NCBI GenBank assembly: GCA_030673845.1
Contig: JAUTCQ010000015.1
Span: 62,001-126,000 of the forward strand
Length of the DNA: 64,000 nucleotides
Origin: Verrucomicrobiota bacterium JB022
GTDB taxonomy: Bacteria > Verrucomicrobiota > Verrucomicrobiia > Opitutales > Oceanipulchritudinaceae
Direction: 5' to 3'
In this document: positions 16,560-24,466 of the stretch, in pieces
Layout: every line of letters begins with the position of its first letter
Position numbering within the stretch: the first letter of the stretch is position 1
The notes under the pieces: model-generated
Told to the model about the DNA's origin: nothing
Databases searched by the model: none
Seen by the model: the letters and a program-made list of their open reading frames with translations, nothing else
Program-made: the position numbers and the translations under genes

Positions 16560-17270
16560 AAAATCCTAAACAATTTTTAACACGTTATGAACAGCAAGAA
16601 CGGATGTTTTTATTGTTTGGGATGTAACACCTATAAAATAAAAAATAAGGCCTCTTTTAGGATTTCAAAAGACCCCGGTAGGTATGCGTAATAATCCAAG
16701 CGCAATCTGCACGGATACAGGCCTGTGGTATTGCATAAAGTGTACTAAAACGCATGGCGCACGATCAGTTACACGTTTTGAGAGGCGATTTGCAATTCAC
16801 GTTTGTAGGGGGATTGCGCGGTGTGAACTGAAGCTCATATTTCACCTGAGTGATAGACCCTTATTTTAGACGAGCGTTCGGTCTATGGTGATCAAAAACA
16901 AGGTTAGGTGCTTTAGCCCTGCTTTTGAGCAGGATTTTTTAAGACCCTCTGGATTAATAATATAGGGGATAGATTTTGCGTGTTTCAGGATTGGGAGCTT
17001 TTTCGTCGAGCGCCTGGCTGGTAGGGTGTTATATAGAGGTTATTGGGTGTATTGAGTAGTCGCTTTGCTCTCTGCCTAGCCCTAATCGTGCAGGTTGTTA
17101 AAGGTGTGTGCTTTTTGCCATTTCATTTTGAAATGTAGCGTCTATTCCCGATTGTGAAGTAGTGGTAAAAGGGCCGGGTGGCATCGTAAAAACCCTTGAT
17201 GATGAGAGGCGATCCGCAGGTTGGGGAAAACAATGCAGCGAAGTGGTACGTAAAGTGTTTTTGGAGGCTC
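16560..17270. other. AT-rich, gene-free region
   Basis: About 700 bp that is clearly poorer in GC than its surroundings and has no convincing reading frame on either strand. The only open frame of note (16684-16869) lacks a ribosome site, has unusual composition and matches nothing I know. The region holds a candidate small RNA with its own terminator (16820-16940) and presumably the promoter of the LamG gene at its right end. Confidence 0.6.
16820..16940 (+). ncRNA. Candidate small RNA with orphan intrinsic terminator
   Basis: Three stem-loops stand in a row: GTGAA/TTCAC (about 16822-16845), ATAGACC (16853-16859) with GGTCTAT (16880-16886), and CCTGCT (16918-16923) with AGCAGG (16928-16933) followed by a T-run to 16940. 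The last is a textbook intrinsic terminator, yet no rightward gene ends upstream within 1.8 kb, so something short is probably transcribed here. No clear promoter was found and the 5' end is a guess. Confidence 0.3.
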
Positions 17271-17310
17271 AGGGGTGCTCCCCTCTAGTCACACTCAACT
17301 CGTTCACAGA

Positions 17311-18366
17311 ATGAAACTGAATCGCTTATTCTTTGCGGTGGGCGCAATGCTCACCCCCTTTGCCATGCAGGCTGCAGCCCCGACCGCGGGTCTGCTCGCA
17401 CACTGGACCTTCGACGATACCGGTTCTGCTACCGCGATCGACGCTACGGGCAATGGTCATGACGCCATGTTGGTCGGTGGTGCCGAACAGGTCGCCGACG
17501 GCATGAAGTACGGTGCGCTGCGCACCTACGATGCCGACGACGGCGCTATCTGGACCTCGACCGACTCTCCCCAGATCACCATCACCGCCTGGGTCAAGCC
17601 GGGCAGCGAGACGGTCTTCCCGCAAAACCCCCGCGTGGTGGAAACCAACGGCTACCGTTTCTTCGTCTCCTACGACGAATATAAGGTCGACCTCGTGTTC
17701 GAACAGGACTTCAAGACCGGTGGCGGTCAGGCCCGTGCCAAGTGGCGCATCGTGCTGCCCTACAACTACGCCGAGACGTGGATGCACGTCGGCGTGTCGT
17801 TTGACCGCACCAACGTTGCCAACGCCCCCACCTTCTACGTGAATGGCGCCCCGGAAACGAAGATCCTCGACCACGTCCCGCCGCCCGCCGCCGGTAACGC
17901 CATCGGCTATTCCTTCCGCGCCTCGATCGGCAACAACCCGCAGCTCTACCGTGGCTATCAAGGCTACATCGACGAGATCCGCATCTACAACCGCATCCTC
18001 TCCGGCTCGGAAGTGAATGACATCTACGAAGAAGACTATCCCTTCTTCTTCTTCCCGGGCCTCGTCGACATCGGTGGTGGCCTGCATGATCTGCCCTTCT
18101 ACGGCATCGTCGACATCTCCAGCTTCCCGGACGTGTGGCACCAAGAGCACGGCTGGCTCAACTTCGCCTACCTGACCCTGCGTCCCGATGACGAAGTCTA
18201 CACCGCCTACGACCAAAAGCTGCGCTGGATCGTCTTCAGCCGCAACAACTACCCCCGCATCTACAGCTACACGCTGGATGATGACCTGGAGTACCACATC
18301 GGCACCGACAATCCGCGCGTCTTCACGAACCTCGAAGACATGTCGATTCTCAACATCATGGACTAA
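17311..18366 (+). CDS. Secreted LamG/concanavalin-like lectin domain protein
   Basis: This 351-residue exported protein begins with a signal peptide (MKLNRLFFAVGAM, cleavage near MQAAAP). Residues about 27-240 form a LamG-like jelly roll: LLAHWTFDDTGSATAIDATGNG, then ITAWVKPGS, and at the end GYIDEIRIYNRILSGSEVNDI, the typical closing strands. The C-terminal 110 residues (rich in Tyr, Asp and Pro) resemble tails that describe a smooth-surface repeat, but the family is unknown. There is no PEP-CTERM tail. It probably binds carbohydrate outside the cytoplasmic membrane. Start 17311 was chosen over 17275 because the signal peptide begins there. A strong terminator follows. Confidence 0.82.
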   Translation: MKLNRLFFAVGAMLTPFAMQAAAPTAGLLAHWTFDDTGSATAIDATGNGHDAMLVGGAEQVADGMKYGALRTYDADDGAIWTSTDSPQITITAWVKPGSETVFPQNPRVVETNGYRFFVSYDEYKVDLVFEQDFKTGGGQARAKWRIVLPYNYAETWMHVGVSFDRTNVANAPTFYVNGAPETKILDHVPPPAAGNAIGYSFRASIGNNPQLYRGYQGYIDEIRIYNRILSGSEVNDIYEEDYPFFFFPGLVDIGGGLHDLPFYGIVDISSFPDVWHQEHGWLNFAYLTLRPDDEVYTAYDQKLRWIVFSRNNYPRIYSYTLDDDLEYHIGTDNPRVFTNLEDMSILNIMD

Positions 18367-18403
18367 GCCGGGGCGGACTGCCTGAGTGTTTTATCCATCT
18401 TTG

Positions 18404-18434
18404 GCTCCCGGCTTTGCTGCCGGGAGCTTTTTTA
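18404..18434 (+). terminator. Intrinsic terminator after the LamG gene
   Basis: GCTCCCGGC (18404-18412) pairs with GCCGGGAGC (18419-18427) and is followed by TTTTTT. It is 38 bp past the LamG stop. Confidence 0.85.
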
Positions 18435-18506
18435 TATTTGAGGGGCTGTATTCTCGGCACCCCCGCCTTGTGAAATACCCATTTTTGTGCTTTCGGTGTA
18501 AGCAAG

Positions 18507-20201
18507 GTGCCTGTTTCCAACACATTCCCGACTCTTACCAATCACTTGGGCGAACGCCTCGACGCCACTTGGCATGCCGCTGAGGGCAAGGCCGAGGGCG
18601 CCGCACCGCTGGTGCTGATCGGCCACGGCCTCACGGCCAACAAGGACCGGCCCTGGGCCGTCGCGCTGGCCAAGGCGTTGGCCGCCGCCGGCTTCGACGC
18701 CGTGCGCTTTTCCTACGCCGGCAATGGCGGTTCGGAGGGCGACTTCGCCGCCGCCACCATCACCAAGGAAGTAGCAGACCTCCGGGCCGTCATCGCGCAA
18801 TGCGCCGGTCGCGAGCTCTACTACGTAGGCCACAGCATGGGCGGCGCGGTCGGTACGCTTACCCTAGAGCGCGCCTTCAGCATCAAGGGCTTCGTCTCCC
18901 TGGCCGGCATGGTCGAGACCAAGCGCTTTGTGGTGGACGAATTTGGCGACCACACGCCCGGCCAGGACGAGATGTGGGGCGAAGAAGGCTTCCCGCTCAG
19001 CCAGTGCTTTGTCGACGACCTCACGCACATCCGCAGCACCCTGCCGCACGCGGGCGACATCCAGTGCCCCACGCTCGTGGTGCACGGTACGGCCGACGAT
19101 CTCGTGCCGGTGCGCGAAGGCCGCGCGTTTTACGAAGCCCTGCGCTGTCCGAAGGCCTGGCACCCCATCGAAGGGGGCGACCACATGTTCAACGGCGAAG
19201 CGCTCGGCGAGATGACGGCCACCGTCGTTTCCTGGCTGCAACAGCAAGTCGGGGCCGCTCCGGTGCAGATTGCCGGGGTTGCGCGCGAAAAGCTGCGCGT
19301 CGGCCTCGTCGGGGTGGGGCGCATGGGCGCCAATATCGCCCGCCACCTGCAATTTGACTCCGGCTACCGCGTCTCGGCGGTCTACGACATCCACCGCGAA
19401 TCGGCCCAGCAACTGGCCGCCGAACTCGATACGCAAGCGGTGGAAAAGCTCGCCGACGTCACCGCGCACGCCGATGTGATCCTCACTGTGGTGACGAACG
19501 ACGCCGCCATGCGCGCCATCTTCTTTGGCGACGAAGACAACCTGCTGCTCGGCGCGGCGGGCAAGACCTTCATCAATTGCGCCACCATCACCCCCGCCAT
19601 CCATCAGGAGGTGGAGAAGGCGGCCAAGTCAATCGGCGCCTACAGCCTCGAAGCCCCCATGGCATCGAGCATCCCGCAGGCGCGCAGCGGCACGCTCTTC
19701 CTCATGGTCGGCGGTGAGCCCCAGGTCTTCGACCGCCTGCGCCCGCTGCTCGAAGATATGAGCAGCTCCCTGTATTACACCGGGGGTGCCGGCACGGCGG
19801 CGCAGGTCAAGGCGCTCGTCAACATGGTGATGAACATCAACACGGCTGGGCTGGCCGAAGGCCTTGGCCTGGCCACGGCCCTCGGGCTCGACCCGGTGAT
19901 GGTGAAGCAGATCTTCTCCCGCACCGGTGCCAATAGCCGGGTGCTCGAGACCGACGGCGACGACATGATTGCTCGCGAGCACGAGACCTACTTCTCCGGC
20001 GCCCATGCGGCCAAGGACAGCGGTATCGCCCTGCAGCTCGCGCAAACCCTCGGCCTCAGCCTGCCGCTCGCCACCGCCACGCGCATGCAGTACGACCAGC
20101 TGACCGCCATCGGCCTCGGCCATCTCGATAAGTCCGCCATTGCCGAGCTGACCTTCCCCGACCGCCACGCCAGCCAAAGCTGCAAGATCAAGCGGGATTA
20201 G
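18507..20201 (+). CDS. Fusion of alpha/beta hydrolase and 3-hydroxyisobutyrate-dehydrogenase-like enzyme
   Basis: This 564-residue, probably cytoplasmic protein joins two enzymes. Residues 1-250 are an alpha/beta hydrolase with nucleophile Ser110 in GHSMGG, Asp in HGTADDLVP (197/198) and His226 in GGDHMFNG. Residues 263-555 are a beta-hydroxyacid dehydrogenase: Rossmann motif GLVGVGRMG (267-274), substrate motif region at 376-395 and catalytic Lys435 in GTAAQVKALVNMV. Both catalytic sets are intact, so sequential hydrolysis of an ester or lactone and oxidation of the released hydroxyacid is a reasonable guess. The start is GTG at 18507; no ATG fits better. The reading frame is continuous across the junction (about 250-262), so this is a true fusion in this sequence. 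Confidence 0.85.
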   Translation: MPVSNTFPTLTNHLGERLDATWHAAEGKAEGAAPLVLIGHGLTANKDRPWAVALAKALAAAGFDAVRFSYAGNGGSEGDFAAATITKEVADLRAVIAQCAGRELYYVGHSMGGAVGTLTLERAFSIKGFVSLAGMVETKRFVVDEFGDHTPGQDEMWGEEGFPLSQCFVDDLTHIRSTLPHAGDIQCPTLVVHGTADDLVPVREGRAFYEALRCPKAWHPIEGGDHMFNGEALGEMTATVVSWLQQQVGAAPVQIAGVAREKLRVGLVGVGRMGANIARHLQFDSGYRVSAVYDIHRESAQQLAAELDTQAVEKLADVTAHADVILTVVTNDAAMRAIFFGDEDNLLLGAAGKTFINCATITPAIHQEVEKAAKSIGAYSLEAPMASSIPQARSGTLFLMVGGEPQVFDRLRPLLEDMSSSLYYTGGAGTAAQVKALVNMVMNINTAGLAEGLGLATALGLDPVMVKQIFSRTGANSRVLETDGDDMIAREHETYFSGAHAAKDSGIALQLAQTLGLSLPLATATRMQYDQLTAIGLGHLDKSAIAELTFPDRHASQSCKIKRD

Positions 20202-20265
20202 AGCCGCTGTTGAGCGGACAAAGACGGAATGAAGTCTTGGCAATTTGACCGTTTGTTAAATCTTT

Positions 20266-20488
20266 GGTGGCACCCCTCCGGGGTGCATTCTTGACCTTGA
20301 TCACCCGGGGTATCGGTCCGCTACTGCGGACCTCAACCCCGCGCTAAGAGCTGGCAAGCCTCTGGCTTGCTGCATGATCCAGCATCCTGAAGGGATGCTA
20401 GCGAAATAGCCGGTGGTTGAGGACGCTTGGCGTCCGACACCACCGGATCGTTCTGAACCAAAGGCTGCACCCCGGAGGGGGTGCCACT
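20266..20488 (+). repeat. Family A multi-hairpin repeat element, copy A1
   Basis: A 223-bp element bounded by inverted ends GTGGCACCCCTCCGGGG (left) and its near-exact reverse complement (20468-20488). Inside, six short hairpins follow in order: GGCACCCC/GGGGTGC, GGTCCGC/GCGGACC, GCAAGCC/GGCTTGC, AGCATCC/GGATGCT, GGACGC/GCGTCC, GCACCCC/GGGGTGC. It fills the gap between two convergent genes. A T-run preceded by a weak stem (20496-20519) may act as terminator for the fusion gene. It aligns with copy A2 over its whole length in inverted orientation. Confidence 0.8.
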
Positions 20489-20536
20489 GCGAAAGGGCAT
20501 ACCTCGGGGTGCTTTTTTGTGTGAGGTTGAAGAGGA

Positions 20537-20998
20537 TTATGCCCGCACCGCTGCCTGCTTGATTTCGGGCAGCTTGCGGAACGAGACGCTGAGGCGGTTC
20601 CAGCTGTTGATCGAGGCGATGTTCCAGGTGAGGTCGACCAGCTCGGCATCGTCGAAATGCTCGGCCACTTCTTCGTAGGTGGCGTCGGGCACGCCCGTGT
20701 CGGCCAGCAGCGTCACACTCTCGGCCCATTCGAAGGCGGCACGTTCGCGAGCGGTATAGACGGGGCTCTCGCGCCAGACCACCAGCAAGTCGATCTTTTC
20801 GGTCGGCACTCCTGCTTCGCGCAGCAGGTTGATGTGCATGTTGACGCAGAACGCGCAGCCGTTGATCTGCGATACCCGGAGCTTCACCAGCTCCAGCAGC
20901 TTGTGCCCGAGGCTGCTTTGTTTGAGGTAGCCTTCGATGCTCATCTGGGCCTTCAGGGCCGGTTGTGCAAAAGGAAAGTAATCGAGTCGTGGTTCCAT
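20537..20998 (-). CDS. AhpD-like / carboxymuconolactone decarboxylase family protein
   Basis: This 153-residue all-helical protein has the AhpD-type active site QINGCAFCVNMH with a CxxC pair and nearby His, preceded by LVKLRVS and followed by VVWRESPVYTARERAAFEWAE, which is typical of the family. Members act as alkylhydroperoxidases or in related redox reactions, usually as oligomers. The gene is divergent from the MocR-type regulator at 21065 with 66 bp between starts and an inverted repeat in the gap, so that regulator probably controls it. The true substrate is unknown. Confidence 0.92.
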   Translation of the reverse strand: MEPRLDYFPFAQPALKAQMSIEGYLKQSSLGHKLLELVKLRVSQINGCAFCVNMHINLLREAGVPTEKIDLLVVWRESPVYTARERAAFEWAESVTLLADTGVPDATYEEVAEHFDDAELVDLTWNIASINSWNRLSVSFRKLPEIKQAAVRA

Positions 20999-21032
20999 GC
21001 TGGGATCTTAACCTGAAATGGTTTATGCAGTA

Positions 21033-21061
21033 GGTCCATTTCGGGTGTAATTAATTGGACC
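21033..21061. promoter_or_regulatory. Inverted repeat between AhpD-like and MocR genes, candidate operator
   Basis: GGTCCA (21033-21038) and TGGACC (21056-21061) are exact reverse complements with centres 23 bp apart, about two helical turns. The right half abuts the MocR start codon at 21065. The position suits a MocR dimer that represses itself and switches the divergent gene. Confidence 0.45.
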
Positions 21062-21064
21062 ATT

Positions 21065-22522
21065 ATGCGCCGCGCTCCTCATCAAGATATCGCCCTGCCG
21101 CCCCCTCGCCTGGGTGAGACCTGGCAACGCTGGCTCTATCGTGAGTTGCGCGACCGTATTCTGGCGGGGCAACTCCCGCCGGGCAGCCGCCTGCCCTCGA
21201 CACGCAACCTTGCCCGGCAACACACCATTGCCCGCGGTACGGTGGTGGCGGTGTATGAGCAGTTGGCGCTCGAAGGCTATGTGGAGAGCAAGGTCGGCTC
21301 TGGCAGTGTCGTGGCAAGTGCCTTGGCCAAGCCCACCCATCTCCAGCCTCCGCGTATCGAGAGCGAGCCATCGCGCCGGGCCCTACCCAAGACGAAGGCC
21401 CAACCCTTCCCGGTACGACCGGAGGGGCACGAGCAGCGGGCATTTCGGGCCAACCAGCCCGCGTTGGATGCCTTCCCGCTCGACCAGTGGGCGCGCCTGC
21501 ACGGGCGGGTCCTGCGGCGGCTGACGGCGCGCGATCTGGCCGGTGGCGACGCTCGGGGCTGGGAGCCCTTGCGAGTGGCGGTCGCAGGCTATTTGGCGCA
21601 GGCGCGGGGCATACAGGCTTCGCCGGAGCAAGTCTTCATTACCTCCGGCACCCAGCAAGCCTTCGATCTCGTGGCGCGGCTGTTGGCAAAGCCCGGCGCA
21701 CTGGCGGTGATGGAAGAGCCAGGTTACGTTGGCGCTACCCCCGTCCTGCAACAGGCGGGGTGGGGCGTCCAGCCGGTGCCGGTTGACGGCCAGGGCCTGC
21801 GGGTCGATGCACTACCAAGAGCGGCCAACCTCTGCTACGTCACCCCGGCGCACCACTTCCCGACGGGCGCTCTGCTGGGGCTGGAGCGTCGCCTGCGGCT
21901 GCTGGAGTGGGCGCGGACCACAGGAGCCTGGATCTTTGAGGACGATTACGATGGTGAATACCGCTTCGACGGGCGGCCGGTGGCGAGTCTGCAAAGCCTT
22001 GATCGCGACGGCGTGCTCTACGCTTTCACCTTTACCAAGCTGCTCTTCCCGGCGATCAGGCTGGGTTGCATGGTCGTGCCTCCGGCCTTGGTCGAGCCCT
22101 TGTTGCAATTCCGCGCCCTGGTCGATCGCTTCCCACCGGTGATCGAGCAGGCGGTGCTGGCGGAGTTTATCGCGCAGGGGCAGTTTGCGCAGCACATGCG
22201 GCGGATGCGCGAGCTGTACGCGGGCCGACGCGCCTTGTTGGCCGAGCTGGCGCAGGCGCACTGGGGCGAACGCCTGCGGCTGGAGACGGCGCATGCGGGC
22301 CTGCAGGCGGCGGCGTGGCTGCCAGCAGGGGTAGACGACTGTGAACTGGTGCGGGCGCTGCAAGAAGTGGACGTCGAGGCCCTGCCCATTTCGACCGCCT
22401 ACGCCGATCCGTTTCAGGCTCGCCACGGGCTTCTCCTGGGCTTTGCCGCCGCTTCCGAAGCGGAGTTGCGCCGTGGTGCCGAAGCGGTCGCCCGGGTGCT
22501 GGACAAATCACTCACAAAATAG
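21065..22522 (+). CDS. MocR/PdxR-family regulator (GntR HTH fused to class I aminotransferase)
   Basis: This 485-residue protein has a winged HTH at about 20-85 (LPSTRNLARQHTIARGTVVAVYEQL) and a fold-type I aminotransferase-like domain from about 125. The PLP-binding Lys is expected at residue 325 in TFTKLLFPAIRLG, and the Asp/Tyr motif DDYDGEYRFDG is intact. MocR proteins use PLP, sometimes with an amino compound, as effector rather than as enzymes. Gene order (divergent from the AhpD-like gene with a 66-bp spacer) suggests local control. Ligand and targets beyond this are unknown; PdxR-like control of PLP synthesis is possible but no pdx gene is nearby. Confidence 0.93.
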   Translation: MRRAPHQDIALPPPRLGETWQRWLYRELRDRILAGQLPPGSRLPSTRNLARQHTIARGTVVAVYEQLALEGYVESKVGSGSVVASALAKPTHLQPPRIESEPSRRALPKTKAQPFPVRPEGHEQRAFRANQPALDAFPLDQWARLHGRVLRRLTARDLAGGDARGWEPLRVAVAGYLAQARGIQASPEQVFITSGTQQAFDLVARLLAKPGALAVMEEPGYVGATPVLQQAGWGVQPVPVDGQGLRVDALPRAANLCYVTPAHHFPTGALLGLERRLRLLEWARTTGAWIFEDDYDGEYRFDGRPVASLQSLDRDGVLYAFTFTKLLFPAIRLGCMVVPPALVEPLLQFRALVDRFPPVIEQAVLAEFIAQGQFAQHMRRMRELYAGRRALLAELAQAHWGERLRLETAHAGLQAAAWLPAGVDDCELVRALQEVDVEALPISTAYADPFQARHGLLLGFAAASEAELRRGAEAVARVLDKSLTK

Positions 22523-22532
22523 TGAGCGGCAG

Positions 22533-22559
22533 TGTCCTCGCTGGCGGGGCTGTTTCGTC
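22533..22559 (+). promoter_or_regulatory. ECF42-type promoter upstream of the DUF1428 gene
   Basis: TGTCCTCGC (22533-22541), 12 bases, TTCGTC (22554-22559). An identical arrangement precedes the YCII operon at 23536-23562. The TGTC -35 and CGTC -10 agree with the type of motif reported for ECF42 sigma factors. The start codon of the DUF1428 gene is 31 bp downstream. Confidence 0.65.
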
Positions 22560-22590
22560 ATAGGGTTGAACACGCCAACCAACCCGACCT

Positions 22591-22986
22591 ATGGAAACAC
22601 AATCGACCTCTTCTGAAACGACCCAGAACCTGCCTTACGTGGACGGCTTCGTCCTCGTGATCGCGAAAGAAAACGTGGAGCAATACCGCAAGATGGCCGC
22701 CGCGGCGGGCAAGATCTGGCGCGAACACGGCGCGCTCGCCTTTATGGAAACGGTGGGCGACGACCTCGAGGCAAAGGACCATGTGCCGTTTCCGAAAATG
22801 GCGCAGGCCAAGGAGGGCGAGACCGTGGTTTTCTCGTGGATCGTCTACCAGTCGCGCGAGCAGCGCGACGCCGTGAACGCCAAGGTGATGGCCGACCAAC
22901 GCATCCATGACCTGATGCAGGGGCCCGACATCTTCGACTGCAAGCGCATCGCTTACGGCGGCTTCCGCACCATCGTCTCGCTGTAG
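22591..22986 (+). CDS. DUF1428 family protein
   Basis: This 131-residue protein matches DUF1428 (ferredoxin-like, dimeric alpha/beta barrel type) through YVDGFVLVIAKENVEQYRKMA, GALAFMETVGDD and FPKMAQAKEGETVVFSWIVY, ending MQGPDIFDCKRIAYGGFR. The function is unknown; such proteins often travel with YCII proteins and ECF sigma factors. It has its own ECF42-like promoter (22533-22559) and is followed by the DoxX-like gene in the same direction after 133 bp. Confidence 0.9.
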   Translation: METQSTSSETTQNLPYVDGFVLVIAKENVEQYRKMAAAAGKIWREHGALAFMETVGDDLEAKDHVPFPKMAQAKEGETVVFSWIVYQSREQRDAVNAKVMADQRIHDLMQGPDIFDCKRIAYGGFRTIVSL

Positions 22987-23119
22987 GAATCGCCACTCGG
23001 TCGAGGGAGGAGGGCGATCATTAGCAAGCTTGATCCGCTGCATAACTTTGCTTAACCTCCTCCCTTGCCCGGCGCGCAACGCCTGATTCTCTCCGTCCAC
23101 CTCTGATTATCCGCCCGCT

Positions 23120-23509
23120 ATGAAAATTGCCGTCAATATTGCCGGAGCCCTGCTCGGCCTCGCCTTCGTGGCTTTTGCCTTGATGTATTTCTTTATGGAG
23201 ATGCCCCAGCCGGAGTTCCCGGCAGACTCGGCGCCCGCGCACTTCAACGCCGCTTTCATGCCTACCGGCTACATGGATTTCGTGAAAGTTATGGAACTGA
23301 TCGGCGGGCTGCTCGTCGCCATCCCCATCACGCGCAACTTCGGGCTGCTGATCGTCGGGCCCATCATCGTCAACATCATCGCCTTCCACTACTTCGTGAT
23401 GGCTGGAGAAGGGCTCTTCAGCCCCATCCTCATCGCCATCGTGGTGCTCGCGCTCTTCCTGCTGCTCGCGGGCGGCAAGCGTTTCGCCGGGCTCGCGCGC
23501 GCCGACTGA
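23120..23509 (+). CDS. DoxX-like membrane protein
   Basis: This 129-residue integral membrane protein has four hydrophobic segments (about 4-26, 52-72, 74-92, 98-119). The motif YMDFVKVMELIGGLLVAIPITRNFGLLIVGPIIVNI is the DoxX/DoxD-like core, quoted in part here. DoxX-like proteins in ECF42/YCII loci are common; they are associated with redox or oxidative-stress response, but the biochemical role is unsettled. No SD-like motif stands out. It may be read from the DUF1428 promoter. Confidence 0.85.
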   Translation: MKIAVNIAGALLGLAFVAFALMYFFMEMPQPEFPADSAPAHFNAAFMPTGYMDFVKVMELIGGLLVAIPITRNFGLLIVGPIIVNIIAFHYFVMAGEGLFSPILIAIVVLALFLLLAGGKRFAGLARAD

Positions 23510-23535
23510 GTTTTTTCGTAAAAATCGCGCCGGTC

Positions 23536-23562
23536 TGTCCTCGCGCGCTCTGTTCGTTCGTC
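23536..23562 (+). promoter_or_regulatory. ECF42-type promoter upstream of the YCII-YCII-sigma operon
   Basis: TGTCCTCGC (23536-23544), 12 bases, TTCGTC (23557-23562): same sequence and spacing as the site at 22533-22559. The first YCII start codon is 30 bp downstream, almost the same distance as in the DUF1428 gene, which supports a shared promoter class and autoregulation by the sigma factor encoded in the operon. Confidence 0.68.
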
Positions 23563-23592
23563 GAGACAGTGAACCTGAAAGGAAACACGACC

Positions 23593-24006
23593 ATGGAAAC
23601 TTCTGCCGAAACCAAGACGCCCCCACAATACATGCTGCTCATCCGCAACAACGAGTGGGACCGCAATTATTCGCCGGCCGAGCTGCAAGGCGCGCTCGAC
23701 CGCATCTTCGGCTGGTTCGACAACCTCTCCGAGTCTGGCGTGATGGTGGACGGCAAGCCCCTCTTCGAGCGCTGCATGCGCGTCTCCCGCCAAGGGGGCC
23801 GTACGGTGGTCGACGGGCCGTTTGCCGAATCCAAGGAAGCCGTTGCGGGCTTCGTGATCCTCAACATCTCCACGATGGAGGAATCGGTGGAGATCGCGAG
23901 TAGCGCCCCCCATCTCGACTACGGCATGACGATCGAGGTGCGCCCCTTGGCCGAATCCTGCCCCGTCTACATGCGCACGCGCCAGTATGTCGAAGCGCTC
24001 GCCTGA
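23593..24006 (+). CDS. YCII-related (DGPF) protein, first of two
   Basis: This 137-residue protein has the YCII/DGPF domain with the hallmark VVDGPFAESKEAVAGFVIL and N-terminal MLLIRNNEW. These dimeric alpha/beta proteins are the typical partners of ECF42 sigma factors; their activity is not established. A GTG at 23569 is in frame, but AAAGGA spaced 10 bases before ATG 23593 sets the start. The gene follows an ECF42-like promoter and precedes a paralogue (22 bp) and the sigma gene, forming a three-gene operon. Confidence 0.9.
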   Translation: METSAETKTPPQYMLLIRNNEWDRNYSPAELQGALDRIFGWFDNLSESGVMVDGKPLFERCMRVSRQGGRTVVDGPFAESKEAVAGFVILNISTMEESVEIASSAPHLDYGMTIEVRPLAESCPVYMRTRQYVEALA

Positions 24007-24027
24007 ACCTTTTACCGATCGTACACT

Positions 24028-24453
24028 ATGGAATCTGACGGCTTGAAAGCACTGCACGACGCCCAACCCGACTACATGATCCTCTTCCGTGGCTCGGAGT
24101 GGACTCTGGGTTGCCCGCCCGACGAGATGGAGGCCCTCATGAACAACGTGATGGAGTGGTTTGAAGGGCTCTATCGCCAGAACAAGGTCAAGCTGGGCCA
24201 CCCGTTGACCGACGAAACTTCCCTGGTATCGCACCGCGAAGGGCAAACGGTGGTCGACGGGCCTTTTGCCGAGACCAAGGAGGCCATCGGCGGCTTCCTG
24301 ATCCTCAACGTCGAAACCCGCGAAGAGGCGATTGAGATCGCTGCCAGCGGCCCTTGGGTGCCCTACGGTATGAAGGTGGAGGTGCGCCAGATCGCCACCG
24401 CCTGCCCGCTGCTGGCTCGGGTAAAGCAACTCGCCGCTGCCGAAACAGCCTGA
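24028..24453 (+). CDS. YCII-related (DGPF) protein, second of two
   Basis: This 141-residue paralogue of the preceding protein has MILFRGSEW near the N-terminus and VVDGPFAETKEAIGGFLIL in the centre. The pair shares the pattern of charged residues around DGPF but differs in length and in the loop following the first helix, so they may form a heterodimer. It lies 21 bp after the first copy and 13 bp before the sigma-factor gene. Function unknown; expression is expected to depend on the ECF42-like promoter at 23536. Confidence 0.9.
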   Translation: MESDGLKALHDAQPDYMILFRGSEWTLGCPPDEMEALMNNVMEWFEGLYRQNKVKLGHPLTDETSLVSHREGQTVVDGPFAETKEAIGGFLILNVETREEAIEIAASGPWVPYGMKVEVRQIATACPLLARVKQLAAAETA

Positions 24454-24466
24454 TCGGCCTGATGCC

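Noticed and set aside
16684-16869. 61-codon open frame in the AT-rich gap
   Set aside because: No ribosome site, odd composition, no similarity; treated as non-coding and partly overlapping the candidate small RNA.
20301-20729. Open frames crossing repeat A1
   Set aside because: They arise because the hairpin repeat has no stop in one phase; the conserved gene is the AhpD-like frame at 20537-20998.
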